From positions 44,648 to 108,647 of the forward strand of contig JAKBGV010000003.1 of the NCBI GenBank assembly GCA_021837305.1: a stretch of 64,000 bases of DNA, written 5' to 3'. Below the pieces are notes generated by a model. The model was given only the letters and a program-made list of their open reading frames with translations, had not been told where the DNA came from and ran no database searches. Position numbers and translations under genes: made by a program. This DNA is from Actinomycetes bacterium. GTDB lineage: Bacteria; Actinomycetota; Acidimicrobiia; Acidimicrobiales; RAAP-2. Shown here one piece after another: positions 1-8,344 of this stretch; within the stretch, counting starts at the first letter, position 1; the number at the start of each line of letters is the position of its first letter.

Positions 1-344
1 GCGACGAGGCGTACGGCGCGGTGTCGCTACGCGTCCAGTACTTCGCTGACGCCACGGTCGTCGGGCGAGTTAGCCCCAACGTCTTTGTGCCCCGACCGAA
101 AGTGGAGTCCGCGCTCGTGTCGGTCGTGCGTCGTGAGACCGTGCGGGTCGACCCGAGCGTGGTGAGCGAGACGGAACTCTTCTCGGTCATCCGCACGGCC
201 TTCGGCCAACGGCGCAAGATGTTGCGGCGATCGTTAGCGGACTGGACCACCGAGGGCGTCTTCGAACGCGCGCACGTCGAGGAGACACGGCGACCCGAGG
301 AATTGACCCTGGAGGAGTTCGCGCGTCTGGCGGCGTCGCGGTGA
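1..344 (+). CDS. rsmA: 16S rRNA adenine dimethyltransferase RsmA/KsgA, 3' part (cut by window start)
   Basis: C-terminal part of the enzyme that dimethylates two adjacent adenosines in the 3'-terminal hairpin of 16S rRNA late in 30S assembly. The frame is already open at the window edge, so only about 113 codons are visible and the SAM-binding core with its NLPY motif lies upstream. Visible family signatures are AYGAVSLRVQYFA, then FVPRPKVESALVSV, then the small helical domain with FGQRRKMLRRSL. The TGA stop overlaps the GTG of ispE, the usual actinobacterial rsmA-ispE coupling. Family identification is firm; completeness cannot be judged. Confidence 0.93.
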   Translation, partial: DEAYGAVSLRVQYFADATVVGRVSPNVFVPRPKVESALVSVVRRETVRVDPSVVSETELFSVIRTAFGQRRKMLRRSLADWTTEGVFERAHVEETRRPEELTLEEFARLAASR

Positions 345-1087
345 TCGTCCTCGACGCACCGGCGAAGCTCACCTGGTACCTCGAGGTCACGGGACGTCGC
401 GCCAACGGGTACCACGAGCTGCGAAGCGAGATGACGACCCTCGCGCTCGGTGACCAACTCACGCTTGACGAGACCGGTGACTACGTGCGGGTGGTCGACC
501 ATGTCGGTCGCCCAGTCCCCGAGGGCGACGACAACCTCGTCGCCGCCGCGCTCGCGCTCGTTGGACGACGAGCCGGTGTGGTGATCGACAAGTCGATCCC
601 CGCGGGTGGTGGGCTCGGCGGGGGCAGTGCCGATGCGGCGGCAATCCTGCGCTGGGCCGGTGGGGTCGAGGCGTCGCGCGCACTTCACCTGGGCGGGGAC
701 GTCCCGTTCTGTCAGGTGGGCGGTCGAGCACTGGTCGAGGGTGTCGGTGAGCGGGTAAGCCCCCTGCCCTTCGAACGACGCACGGTGACGTTGTTCATCC
801 CCGACTTCGGGGTTTCCACGCCGGAGTGCTACCGGGCCTACGACGAGCTCTACGAGTCGGGTTGGCGCCCGACGGGTTCCAACCACCTCGAGGAGCCAGC
901 TCGACGTGTCGAGCCGCGTCTGGCGACCGCGCTCGACTGGCTGCGGGCGAGGTTCGACGACGTGCGCCTGGCCGGTTCGGGTTCGACCATGTTCGTCGAG
1001 GGGTCGATCGGTGACGCACCGGACGTGAGCGGTCCCGCGATGCGACTACGCGTTGTTACGACCACCACGACGCCCGCAGGCGCGTAA
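341..1087 (+). CDS. ispE: 4-diphosphocytidyl-2-C-methyl-D-erythritol kinase IspE
   Basis: GHMP-family kinase of the MEP isoprenoid pathway; phosphorylates the 2-OH of CDP-methylerythritol. Seen: APAKLTWYLEV at residues 6-16 with the catalytic-type Lys, GYHEL just after it, the glycine-rich ATP loop PAGGGLGGGSADAA at 87-100, GGDVPF with the expected Asp at 120, and a C-terminal LAGSGSTMFVE motif. At 248 residues it is shorter than the usual 280-310, mainly in the C-terminal half, but every core motif is present. The GTG start overlaps the rsmA stop (GTGA), so the two are translationally coupled. Confidence 0.93.
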   Translation: MIVLDAPAKLTWYLEVTGRRANGYHELRSEMTTLALGDQLTLDETGDYVRVVDHVGRPVPEGDDNLVAAALALVGRRAGVVIDKSIPAGGGLGGGSADAAAILRWAGGVEASRALHLGGDVPFCQVGGRALVEGVGERVSPLPFERRTVTLFIPDFGVSTPECYRAYDELYESGWRPTGSNHLEEPARRVEPRLATALDWLRARFDDVRLAGSGSTMFVEGSIGDAPDVSGPAMRLRVVTTTTTPAGA

Positions 1088-1092
1088 CTAGA

Positions 1093-1194
1093 TCACTTAC
1101 CCGCGGCGCGGCGCTGGAAGCGTGTCCGCTTCAGCATCTTCTTGTGCTTCTTCTTGCGCATGCGCTTGCGGCGCTTTTTAATCAGAGATCCCAT
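1093..1194 (-). CDS. Small ribosomal protein bS22 (AURKAIP1/COX24-type), 33 aa
   Basis: Very small, strongly basic protein beginning MGSLIKKRRKRMRKKKHKK and ending RRAAGK. It matches the mycobacterial-type bS22 peptide of the AURKAIP1/COX24 family, a 30S subunit component. About half the residues are Lys or Arg. It starts at an ATG with no clear Shine-Dalgarno; a TAGTGT hexamer ten bases upstream could give a near-leaderless message. It lies convergent to ispE and downstream of the ferredoxin. Easily missed by gene finders because of its size, but the sequence is distinctive. Confidence 0.9.
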   Translation of the reverse strand: MGSLIKKRRKRMRKKKHKKMLKRTRFQRRAAGK

Positions 1195-1239
1195 GGCCCG
1201 TAGAACACTACTAGGTCTGGGCGCACCCGTCGCGCGCGA

Positions 1240-1482
1240 TCAGTGGGGGTCGCTCACGCGTTCGATGCGAAGTGCCTGGCGAGGGCAGCCGCGAACCGCG
1301 TAGCGGGCGGACTCCAACGCGGCCAGGTTGGCCAGTGGGACCGGTTCGGTCACGATCACCGGGTAGCCCCACTCGTCGACGTGCACGAGGTCCGGGGCCA
1401 ACTCGGCGCAGTGCCCGAATCCGTCGCAGAGGATCGGGTTGACGAGCAGGACGAAACCTCCGACGCGTCGCCTCATTCCCAT
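1240..1482 (-). CDS. Small [3Fe-4S]-type ferredoxin
   Basis: 80-residue soluble electron carrier. Cluster ligands are Cys19 and Cys25 in CDGFGHC, with a non-Cys residue where 4Fe-4S ferredoxins have the second ligand, and Cys66 in RGCPRQAL; this three-Cys pattern indicates a [3Fe-4S] cluster. The family phrase AELAPDLVHVDEWGYPVI is present. The ATG overlaps the end of the NuoF-like gene by ten bases, so it is the last gene of the redox operon and the likely partner of that flavoprotein. Direction of electron flow is unknown; in actinobacteria such ferredoxins also serve P450s, but none is seen here. Confidence 0.88.
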   Translation of the reverse strand: MGMRRRVGGFVLLVNPILCDGFGHCAELAPDLVHVDEWGYPVIVTEPVPLANLAALESARYAVRGCPRQALRIERVSDPH

Positions 1483-2753
1483 ATGAGCTCCTCTTCGCGC
1501 TCGAGGGTCGGCACGGCGCTGTAGTGGTGGTTCGACCGGCTCGCGGCGCAGGCGCGCCCGCGGACGTGGTCCTCGACGTGGTCGGCGAAGACCCGCAGGG
1601 CTGACCGGACGAGTCGCACGACGCCGTCGGGGTGGCGACAGGCACCCCGCCCCTCGATAGCCCCGCAGCGGTCCACGAGGCGGTCATAGGCGGCGCCGGC
1701 ACCGGCGCTGTCTCCCGCGACCAGTCGCGCCAGGTCCTCGGCGATGGCGGGTAGGCCGAAGGCGCAGGGTCCACATTGGCGTGCGCTCTCGTTGGCCATC
1801 CAGCGCGCGATACGGAAGGTCTCGACGATCCCGCATCCCGTACGGGGTAGCACGATGATTACTCCGGCGCCGACGCTGGACCCGAGGGGGGCCAGGGCAT
1901 CCGCGCTGTAGGCGACGTCGAGGTGGCGCGCGTCGAGCCACGCGCCGCCGTAGCCGCCCATCAGCAGCGCCTGGGGGTCGGGGTCAGCGCCGGCGCGCTC
2001 GATGATGGTGCGCACCGGAACCCCGAGGGCGACCTCGAGGACGGTTGGTCGCGCGACCGCTCCACTGATCGACACCAACGCGGTGCCGGGACTCGTCGGG
2101 GTACCGAGGCGACGGAACCAGTCGCTGCCGTATCGGGCGATCAGCCCGACGTGGGCGCACGTCTCGGCGTTGTCGACGAGGGCCGGGGCGTGGCCGATGC
2201 GCAGCACGTGAGGGCGTCGCGGTCGGTACTGGGGGAGCGATTCGTTGTCGTCGAGCCAGTGGATCAGGGCTGATTCCTCGCCCGCCACGTAGCGCCACGG
2301 CGGGGTGTGCAGTTCGAAGTTGACCCCGCGGGCCGAGTGCCGGTCGCGCTCGTGCACGGCGCGCTGGAGATGGTTGACCATGATCGGGTCGTCGCGAGAG
2401 ACGCACACCGCGACGTGGCGCGCTCCGATGATCCCCGCGAGGTACTGCGCACCGTCCAGGACCAGGTGGGGGTTTGCGCTGATCAGGGTGCGGTCCTTGT
2501 GGGCCGCGGGCTCGCCCTCCATTGCGTTGACGACCATGAACTTGGTATGGCCCCGTTGGTCACCGATCAGTCGGGCCTTGCGCGCGGTGGGGAACGCGGC
2601 GCCGCCACGTCCGGTCAGCCCGGAGGCCTCGAGCAGGTCGAGCGACGGCGCGGTGCGCGGCATCGGCCCGAACGCCTCGTCGTGTTGGGCCAGGGTGAGC
2701 GGACGTCCCGACGCCCCATGCAACACCCGCGGCAGCGAATCGGGGGCGATCAC
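1473..2753 (-). CDS. NuoF/SLBB-like flavoprotein with iron-sulfur C-terminus
   Basis: 426-residue protein resembling the 51-kDa subunit of complex I, predicted to bind FMN and an iron-sulfur cluster and to move electrons between NAD(P)H and its partners. Seen: GRGGAAFPTARK at 48-59 and NAMEGEPAAHKDR around 74-86 (FMN-site segments), an SLBB-like middle with GGYGGAW, then QCGPCAFG followed by two more Cys (RCG, GAC) forming a cluster-binding C-terminus. The GTG start overlaps the TGA of the ferric-reductase-like gene (GTGA), so longer upstream starts are rejected. No NuoE, NuoG or other complex I gene is nearby, so this is not Nuo itself. Confidence 0.82.
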   Translation of the reverse strand: MIAPDSLPRVLHGASGRPLTLAQHDEAFGPMPRTAPSLDLLEASGLTGRGGAAFPTARKARLIGDQRGHTKFMVVNAMEGEPAAHKDRTLISANPHLVLDGAQYLAGIIGARHVAVCVSRDDPIMVNHLQRAVHERDRHSARGVNFELHTPPWRYVAGEESALIHWLDDNESLPQYRPRRPHVLRIGHAPALVDNAETCAHVGLIARYGSDWFRRLGTPTSPGTALVSISGAVARPTVLEVALGVPVRTIIERAGADPDPQALLMGGYGGAWLDARHLDVAYSADALAPLGSSVGAGVIIVLPRTGCGIVETFRIARWMANESARQCGPCAFGLPAIAEDLARLVAGDSAGAGAAYDRLVDRCGAIEGRGACRHPDGVVRLVRSALRVFADHVEDHVRGRACAASRSNHHYSAVPTLEREEELIWE

Positions 2754-3451
2754 CGGTGCCGCCGTGGCTGTGGGCGACGGGGGAAGGGCGTGGCGTCGCG
2801 GGCCGACGACTCGACCGCGGGTCCGGGGGCCGGGCGCGTGGGCGCCCGATCGCGTTGGACACCGCGCGGCTCGGGCTCGACGCCGAGCGGGGAGAGTGCG
2901 GTCCGTCCAGCGGCGCGCGTCGGGCGCGCGACGAATCGCCACGCCGCGGCGCCGGCGACCGTGGCGAGGCAGGCGAGAACGATCACGAGTCCGACCCCGT
3001 GCCGGGCGTCGGTACCCGTGAGTAGTGCGTGCACGATAGCGATGGCGTAGGCGAGCCAACTGAACCAGTGGATGAAACGCCAGCTGGCGTTGGCGACGCG
3101 GGCCTTCAGCAGGCTCGAGACCCACACGGCCACCATGAGGTCCAGCGCGATCGCGCCCAGGGCGACCGGCAGCCGTTTGTAGGGTGAGACGAAGGGCACG
3201 ACGACCGCGAGCGGGCCGGTGGCGACGAAACTGTCGGCGACGGTCGTGATGATGTGGATCGCGAGAAAGACGATGGCGACCGACGCGATCGTGCGGTGCA
3301 GTTCATTGAGCTCGAAGCGACCAACGGTCGTGCCACCCACGCGGTTCGCGACCAGTGTGCCCAGCGAGACCACGAGCGTGAACAGGACCATGGTCACCAG
3401 GCCGGTAGCCCGGGTCGTGTACCACAGGTAGGGCGAAGTCAGGGCGATCAC
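2750..3451 (-). CDS. Ferric-reductase-like transmembrane haem protein
   Basis: 233-residue polytopic membrane protein of the ferric reductase-like transmembrane family. About five hydrophobic segments are visible. Four His residues sit in pairs on helices (ELHRTIAS, FLAIHIITT, RFIHWFSW, AIVHALL), the arrangement expected for one or two b-type haems carrying electrons across the membrane. The last 45 residues are Arg/Pro-rich and probably cytoplasmic. No FAD/NADPH domain is fused; the NuoF-like protein encoded next may supply it. The GTG start overlaps the apbE stop. Function in transmembrane electron transfer is inferred from family and context. Confidence 0.78.
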   Translation of the reverse strand: MIALTSPYLWYTTRATGLVTMVLFTLVVSLGTLVANRVGGTTVGRFELNELHRTIASVAIVFLAIHIITTVADSFVATGPLAVVVPFVSPYKRLPVALGAIALDLMVAVWVSSLLKARVANASWRFIHWFSWLAYAIAIVHALLTGTDARHGVGLVIVLACLATVAGAAAWRFVARPTRAAGRTALSPLGVEPEPRGVQRDRAPTRPAPGPAVESSARDATPFPRRPQPRRHR

Positions 3452-4347
3452 AACGACTCCTCCTCGACGGGCCAACCGCCGACGAACTCCACGGTACCGT
3501 CGCGACGCACGAGTCGTCCCGACCAGCCCGCCTGGGCGATCCGATACGGGGCGTCCTCGCCCCAGAGCAGGGCGGCGGTGGCGAAGGCGTTGGCGCTCAC
3601 GCACCGGTCGGCCGCGACCGTGGCCGTGGCGTAGGGGCCGTCGGCGACGAGACCCGTGCGCGGGTCGATGATGTGATTGACGAGTCGGTGTCCGACGCGC
3701 CAGACGCGCGTCGCGATGGAGGACGTCGCGACACCGCCACCGGTGACCCGCACGCGCGGCTCGTCGCCGGTAATCGTCAGCCGGTCGGCGACGCCGATCA
3801 CCCACGGGCCGTCGGGTCCGGTGCCTCGTACCGCGACGTCGCCGCCGATCTCCACGACGACGCCACCGCGCGCGCCGACCTCGTCGGCGACGAGATCGGC
3901 GGCGAGGGCCTTGGCACTCGCACCGAGGTCGAGCTGGCAACCTGGGGCGAGGCGCACCGTGCGCGAGTGCCGATCGATGTCGAGCGCGGCGAGGCCCGGC
4001 GCGCGCTCGACGTCGGGCTCGATGAGGTCGGTCCGTTCGCGAACGAGGTCGTAGTCGCGGTCGTAGCCCCACGCGAGCAACGCCGTCAACACGGTCGGGT
4101 CGCACAGCCCATCGGTCGCCGCGTAGGCGAACTCGGCCGCGTCAAGCGCCTCGAGGAGAGTCGCCGACGCCGTCACGGTCTCGCCGGGCATCGCATTCAG
4201 GCGTGACAGTTCGCTGTCGGCGCGGAACCGGTTGCAGGCGGCGTCGATCTCGCCGATCACGCGCCAGAGGCACGTTGAGGCGAACGACGCGTCAGCGGGC
4301 CGCTCGGTGGTGAGGGTCCCCGTCAGGCCCCAGGTGGTGAACTGCAT
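3448..4347 (-). CDS. apbE: FAD:protein FMN transferase (ApbE family)
   Basis: 299-residue ApbE-type enzyme; the family attaches FMN covalently to Thr/Ser of target proteins outside the cytoplasm, using FAD. Seen: FRADSELSRLNA near residue 40, DPTVLTALLAWGYDRD, the LDLGASAKALAADLV segment with GASAKA, GGDVAVRG, and the C-terminal HIIDPRTG metal/FAD motif. No lipobox or clear signal peptide is seen. It lies three bases after the Thr-rich membrane protein gene and overlaps the haem protein gene. Its flavinylation substrate is not obvious in the operon, which is noteworthy. Confidence 0.88.
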   Translation of the reverse strand: MQFTTWGLTGTLTTERPADASFASTCLWRVIGEIDAACNRFRADSELSRLNAMPGETVTASATLLEALDAAEFAYAATDGLCDPTVLTALLAWGYDRDYDLVRERTDLIEPDVERAPGLAALDIDRHSRTVRLAPGCQLDLGASAKALAADLVADEVGARGGVVVEIGGDVAVRGTGPDGPWVIGVADRLTITGDEPRVRVTGGGVATSSIATRVWRVGHRLVNHIIDPRTGLVADGPYATATVAADRCVSANAFATAALLWGEDAPYRIAQAGWSGRLVRRDGTVEFVGGWPVEEESL

Positions 4348-4350
4348 CGA

Positions 4351-4653
4351 TCAGTAGCACACCGTAGAGCCCGATGGCGTGGTGTAGCAGGTCGTCGTGG
4401 TCGTCACGGGGGCGGTGGTCGGCGGCGTGTAGACCGTGCCGGGTGTCTGCGTCGCGGCCGACGACGGCTGGGTCGTCGTGGTGGAGGACGTGGTGGCCGG
4501 TCGTTGGGCGACCAGGGGCTTGGCCGTGCTCGCGGCGTAGGCGACGAAGGCACCCGAGGCGACGCCCGAGCCGATGAGGACGGTCTGGGTCATCGTGCGG
4601 ACCCGGGCGAAGCGGCGGTCACGTTGTTGAGGGGTGCGAGGGTAGGTGCGCAT
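4351..4653 (-). CDS. Thr/Ser-rich single-pass membrane protein, unknown
   Basis: 100-residue protein I do not recognise. The first 20 residues are strongly basic (several Arg), followed by one hydrophobic segment around 24-42 and then a Thr/Ser/Pro-rich exposed tail ending with two Cys (TCYTTPSGSTVCY). This looks like a membrane-anchored extracytoplasmic spacer. A good Shine-Dalgarno (AAAGGAAAA) precedes the ATG. It sits between the two-component genes and apbE. I looked for a flavinylation-type D-x-x-x-S/T-G-A-T motif and did not find one, so a role as ApbE substrate is not supported. Confidence 0.7.
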   Translation of the reverse strand: MRTYPRTPQQRDRRFARVRTMTQTVLIGSGVASGAFVAYAASTAKPLVAQRPATTSSTTTTQPSSAATQTPGTVYTPPTTAPVTTTTTCYTTPSGSTVCY

Positions 4654-4728
4654 GGGGTTTTCCTTTAGAGGAAGTCTGACACTCGCCGCTAAGTGAGGTG
4701 GGAGCGTCAGGTAAGAAACTCGTCAAAA

Positions 4729-6084
4729 TCAATCGGAGGCGTCGACCTCGGCGGTCGGCAGGACGATCGTGAAGCGCGCCCCGCCCAGCTCGGGGTCCTC
4801 GTCGACGCGCACGGTGCCGCGGAACTCGTCGACGACCTGGGCGACGATGGAGAGCCCGAGGCCCGATCCGGGCAGCGAACGGGCCGAGGCCGAGCGCCAG
4901 AACCGGTCAAAGACGTGGGGACGTTCGTGGGCGGCGATCCCGGGACCCGTGTCCGCGACGGTGACGACACCGTCGTTGGAACGCACCACGATACGACCAC
5001 CCTCGGGCGTGAACTTGACGGCGTTGGTCAAGAGGTTACTGATCGCGCGCACGAGCCGGTCGCGTCGACCCACGACGACGGACTCGGTGACGTCCACGTC
5101 GATGGCGATGTCCTTGATCCGCGCGTAGGTGCGAGCGGTGTCCACGCACTCGTCCACGCACTCGTCGAGTCGCAGGCGTTCCACGCGACCCTCACTGCGG
5201 ACGCCGCGTGACAACTCGCCGAGGTCGGTCACAAGCGCCGCGAGTTCGTCCACCTGGGTCACCATGTCGTCGGTGAGCTGGCGAAGGTCGTCGGGAGCGA
5301 GCTCGTTAGCGCGTGAGAGCACCTGGGCGTTGGTTCGAAGGCTCGTGAGCGGCGTGCGCAGCTCGTGGCTGGCGTCGGCGACGAGCTGGCGCTGCAGGTC
5401 CTCGCTGGACTGGACCGAGTTCATCAACCGGTTGAAGACCCGTCGGAGCCGTCCGAGCTCGTCGGGCCCTCCCTCGTCGATGCGTCGTGAGGTGTCGCTC
5501 GTCTCAGCGACCTCCTCGATCTCGTTGGTGACCGCCTCGAGTGGGCGCAGTGCCGCGCGCGCGATGAGGAGTCCGAGTACGAGAGCGAGCAGCAGGCCAC
5601 CCGCGGCGACCGCGAGCAGGGTGCTCGCCAGGTGGCGCAGCTCGCCGACCTGGCCACTGATGTTGACGACGAACAGCTCGGCCGAGGTGGTCGGGACCGT
5701 GCACAGGCCGGTCTGACAGGTGACCACCGACTTCGCGGGCAACGGGACGATGAGCTGGCGGTAGGACTCACCACCGAAGGTGACCGTGCGCAGCGTCTGG
5801 CCGGCGTGACCGCGCGCGATGGCGAGGATCGTCGCGTCGATGGGGACGTTCGAGGTGGGGATTGTCGTGCCGCTGGCCAGGACCAGCTCGAAGTAGGCCC
5901 CGGTTACACGACTCTCGTCGCCGACGGTGTGGGACGTGGGGGACTGCGCCGCCTGGATTAATGACTCGTCCACGGAGCGCAGCAGGGCGTCACGAGTGGT
6001 GAGGAACGACGCGAGACTGGCGAGGATGACGGCGATCGCCGCGACCCCGACCGTGGCGCTGATGACGCGGAAGCGGAAGGTCAC
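4729..6084 (-). CDS. Sensor histidine kinase (MprB/OmpR-partner type)
   Basis: 451-residue membrane kinase. Transmembrane helices at about 8-28 and 155-176 flank an extracytoplasmic sensor domain with two Cys (VTCQTGLC). HAMP follows, then the H-box [13 protein letters not shown] with phospho-accepting His240, the N-box NLLTNAVKF, and ATP-lid motifs [10 protein letters not shown] and GSGLGLSIV. Architecture resembles mycobacterial MprB and its cognate regulator is immediately upstream; the GTG start overlaps that regulator's TGA. Its position just ahead of the redox block suggests, but does not prove, control of those genes. Confidence 0.92.
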   Translation of the reverse strand: MTFRFRVISATVGVAAIAVILASLASFLTTRDALLRSVDESLIQAAQSPTSHTVGDESRVTGAYFELVLASGTTIPTSNVPIDATILAIARGHAGQTLRTVTFGGESYRQLIVPLPAKSVVTCQTGLCTVPTTSAELFVVNISGQVGELRHLASTLLAVAAGGLLLALVLGLLIARAALRPLEAVTNEIEEVAETSDTSRRIDEGGPDELGRLRRVFNRLMNSVQSSEDLQRQLVADASHELRTPLTSLRTNAQVLSRANELAPDDLRQLTDDMVTQVDELAALVTDLGELSRGVRSEGRVERLRLDECVDECVDTARTYARIKDIAIDVDVTESVVVGRRDRLVRAISNLLTNAVKFTPEGGRIVVRSNDGVVTVADTGPGIAAHERPHVFDRFWRSASARSLPGSGLGLSIVAQVVDEFRGTVRVDEDPELGGARFTIVLPTAEVDASD

Positions 6085-6782
6085 GAGGTCCGCAAGGCGT
6101 ACCCAACCCCACGAATCGTCTGGATCAGGCGAGGTTCAGACGCCTCTTCGAGCTTGCGGCGCAGGTAGCCGATGTACACCGCGAGCGAGTTCGTACCCGA
6201 GTCGAAGTTGTAGCCCCAGACGAGGTCGAGGATCTGATCACGGGTGAGTACCTGGCGAGGGTGTTGGAGGAAGAGCTCCAGCAGGTCGAACTCGATCTTG
6301 GTCAGCTCGATGCGTCGGTCACCCCGGAAAACCTCACGGGTGTTGGGGTTGAGCGTGAGGTCCTCGAAACGCAGCACGCTCACCTCACCGTCGCTGACGC
6401 TGTGCCGGCGCAGCAGCGCCCGCAGCCGCGCGAGCAGTTCGGCCAGGTCGAAGGGCTTGACCAGGTAGTCGTCGGCGCCGACGTCCAAACCCGCGACCCG
6501 GTCGTTGACCGCGTCACGGGCGGTCAACATCAGTATCGGGGTCGCGTCGCCCGCCCGGCGGATGCGTCGACAGACCTCCAGGCCATCGATGTCGGGCAGT
6601 TGCAGGTCGAGCACGATGGCGTCGGGGGCTCGAAGCTGAATCGATTTGAGGGCCGAGCCACCGTCCTCGAACAGGCCGACCTCGTAGGTTTCCATGCGCA
6701 GCGCTCGCCCGAGCGCCGTCCTGATGGCGCCGTCGTCGTCGACAATCGCGATGTACGAACTGGGACTGGGGGCCGTCGTCAC
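6081..6782 (-). CDS. OmpR-family response regulator
   Basis: Two-domain transcription factor. Receiver domain: acidic pocket VDDD at 14-17, phosphorylated Asp59 in LDLQLPD, Lys109 in YLVKPF. The C-terminal winged helix is of OmpR/PhoB type ([34 protein letters not shown]). I chose the GTG at 6782 because AAGAAGG lies five bases upstream; another in-frame GTG at 6797 would add five residues. Stop overlaps the kinase start, giving a co-translated MprA/MprB-like pair. Targets unknown; the minus-strand redox genes downstream are candidates. Confidence 0.92.
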   Translation of the reverse strand: MTTAPSPSSYIAIVDDDGAIRTALGRALRMETYEVGLFEDGGSALKSIQLRAPDAIVLDLQLPDIDGLEVCRRIRRAGDATPILMLTARDAVNDRVAGLDVGADDYLVKPFDLAELLARLRALLRRHSVSDGEVSVLRFEDLTLNPNTREVFRGDRRIELTKIEFDLLELFLQHPRQVLTRDQILDLVWGYNFDSGTNSLAVYIGYLRRKLEEASEPRLIQTIRGVGYALRTS

Positions 6783-6885
6783 GTCGCCTTCTTTCACCGG
6801 TAGGGCCAGGCTCTAGTGTGGCTGGTTGGTATTAACCGACTGCGTTGATTCGTTAAGAATTCACGAAGACTCGTTTGTACTGTAG

Positions 6886-6961
6886 TGGCGGGTAGTTCAA
6901 TCGGCAGAACAGCGGACTTTGGATCCGAAGGTTGGAGGTTCGAGCCCTCCCCCGCCAGCCA
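6886..6961 (+). tRNA. tRNA-Gln (anticodon UUG)
   Basis: Full cloverleaf: acceptor arms TGGCGGG and CCCGCCA pair completely; D-arm; anticodon loop CTTTGGA gives UUG, reading CAA; T-arm GGAGG-TTCGAGC-CCTCC. Discriminator G at 6958 fits glutamine, and CCA is encoded at 6959-6961. The top pair of the anticodon stem (G-A) is mismatched. It stands alone between the divergent regulator and the hydrolase gene on the opposite strand. Confidence 0.94.
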
Positions 6962-6969
6962 CCGAGAAT

Positions 6970-7872
6970 TTAAGGCCGCGGGCAGAGCCGCTCGAGGAGC
7001 GCGGCCAACTCGAGCGGGGCGTCGCCCTGTATCGAGTGGCCGGCGTCGGCGACGTGCACGACGGTCGCGTCGGGTCGACGGCGGCGCAGTTCGGACTCGT
7101 CCTCGTCGTCAACGACCGACCCCGACGCCATCCCACGGATCAGGGTGAGTGGAGCGCGAATCGCGCCGAGGAGGTCCCAGAGGTCGGCGGCGTCGGGCTC
7201 GCCGGCGTCAATCGACGGGTGCTGCTGGTGGCGCCAGACCCACGAGCCGTCGGGCCGCTGGATGGCGTTGTGCAAGATCCCGCGCCGCAGCGACGAGACC
7301 GATCGCGTCGGATTGAAGCGAACGGTGCGCTCGAGCAGTGAGTCGAAGTCGTCGAAGGTCTTCGGCCCGTTCACGAAGTCGGTGATGTGGTGCGCTTTGG
7401 TCGCGTTCACGCCAGGGGTGATGTCAATCAGTACCAAGGACGAGACGAGGTCGGGACGCGTAGCGGCGAGCACGATGGCGGTGAGCCCACCCAGGGACAT
7501 GCCGACGATGGGCAACGGGGGTGTGGTCACCTGGGAGAGGGCCGTCGCGACATCGTTCGCGTGACTGCGAAAGGCGGCGGACCCGGCGGGGCTGGCGTCG
7601 GAGTGGCCGTGACCGGGCAGGTCGATCGCCACGAGGGGCCGCTGCATCGCGAGGGCCACCGTGTCGAACGTGTGCGCGTTCTGTGCGCCACCGTGCACCA
7701 GGACGAGTTCGGGGGACGCGTCACCCCAGCGCAGCCCGCTCACCTGTCGCAGTCCGTCGACGGCGACGAAGAACCGCTGGACGGCCGGGATGGGAACCTC
7801 CAGGCCCCACTCCGCGAGGTTCTCGTGGAAGTACGCGAACTCGTTGTAGTCGTAGCTACCCACCACCGGCAT
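6970..7872 (-). CDS. Alpha/beta hydrolase
   Basis: 300-residue alpha/beta-fold hydrolase. Seen: oxyanion region LVHGGAQNAHTF near 58-69, DLPGHGHS, nucleophile elbow GMSLGG with Ser126, and a C-terminal GHSIQGDAP with the likely catalytic His; an acidic residue in the 250s would complete the triad. Substrate cannot be deduced. The ATG at 7872 fits the region just before the conserved EFAYFHENLAEWGLEV; a longer frame upstream runs into the thioredoxin gene and is rejected. It begins 25 bases after the thioredoxin stop on the same strand, so the pair probably shares the CsoR-like promoter. Confidence 0.85.
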   Translation of the reverse strand: MPVVGSYDYNEFAYFHENLAEWGLEVPIPAVQRFFVAVDGLRQVSGLRWGDASPELVLVHGGAQNAHTFDTVALAMQRPLVAIDLPGHGHSDASPAGSAAFRSHANDVATALSQVTTPPLPIVGMSLGGLTAIVLAATRPDLVSSLVLIDITPGVNATKAHHITDFVNGPKTFDDFDSLLERTVRFNPTRSVSSLRRGILHNAIQRPDGSWVWRHQQHPSIDAGEPDAADLWDLLGAIRAPLTLIRGMASGSVVDDEDESELRRRRPDATVVHVADAGHSIQGDAPLELAALLERLCPRP

Positions 7873-7897
7873 CGTAGAAGACGCCGGTGGCGAGTAC

Positions 7898-8305
7898 CTA
7901 CACCTCGGCTGACTCGGCGGCCGGTTGGACTTCGTCGCTCTGGGCCGCGCGCTGCTCGGCGACCTGGCGATGGACATCGGCCATGTCGACTTCCATGACC
8001 TTGCCGATGAGCTCTTCGAGGGCGCGCTCGGGCAGGGCCCCGGCCTCGGCATAGAGCACGACCTGTTCGCGGATGATCATCAGCGTCGGGATCGAGTAGA
8101 TGTTGAACGCGGCGGCCAGCTGCTGCTCGACCTCGGTGTCGACCTTGGCGAAGACGAGGTCGGGGTGCGCCTCGGAGGACTTCTCGAAGATCGGTGCGAA
8201 CGTTCGGCACGGGCCACACCAGGCGGCCCAGAAATCGATCAAGACGACGTCATTGGACGAGACGACCTCGTCGAATCGATCGGCGGTGAGTTGTACGGTC
8301 GCCAT
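7898..8305 (-). CDS. Thioredoxin
   Basis: 135-residue thioredoxin with the active site WCGPC at 29-33 and the cis-proline motif SIPTLMI. The fold is complete by about residue 106; a 29-residue Glu/Ala/Gln-rich tail follows, longer than in classic TrxA. A strong Shine-Dalgarno (GAAGGAG) precedes the ATG. The promoter carries a perfect palindrome of the CsoR/CstR operator type overlapping a TATACT -10, so this copy may be a metal- or sulfur-stress-responsive thioredoxin and not the general housekeeping one. No thioredoxin reductase is nearby. Confidence 0.93.
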   Translation of the reverse strand: MATVQLTADRFDEVVSSNDVVLIDFWAAWCGPCRTFAPIFEKSSEAHPDLVFAKVDTEVEQQLAAAFNIYSIPTLMIIREQVVLYAEAGALPERALEELIGKVMEVDMADVHRQVAEQRAAQSDEVQPAAESAEV

Positions 8306-8338
8306 GGGTGCTCCTTCTGCGTCTCGGCTACGGGGACC

Positions 8339-8344
8339 AGTATA
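8339..8344 (-). promoter_or_regulatory. -10 element (TATACT) of thioredoxin operon
   Basis: TATACT on the minus strand, one base off the vegetative consensus, about 34 bases before the thioredoxin ATG. It overlaps the left edge of the ATACCCC palindrome. The -35 region is weak (CGACAC at a long spacing). Confidence 0.6.

Noticed and set aside
1473..2753. Complex I (nuo) operon
   Set aside because: Only the NuoF-like subunit occurs; no other Nuo subunits, and the neighbours are ApbE and a haem membrane protein.
2754..3125. Upstream extension of the NuoF-like frame
   Set aside because: Lies inside the ferric-reductase-like gene; the GTGA overlap at 2750-2753 gives a clean start.
6815..6885. 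Promoter for tRNA-Gln
   Set aside because: AT-rich stretch with several weak hexamers (TAAGAA, TACTGT) but none at proper distance with a matching -35; not called.
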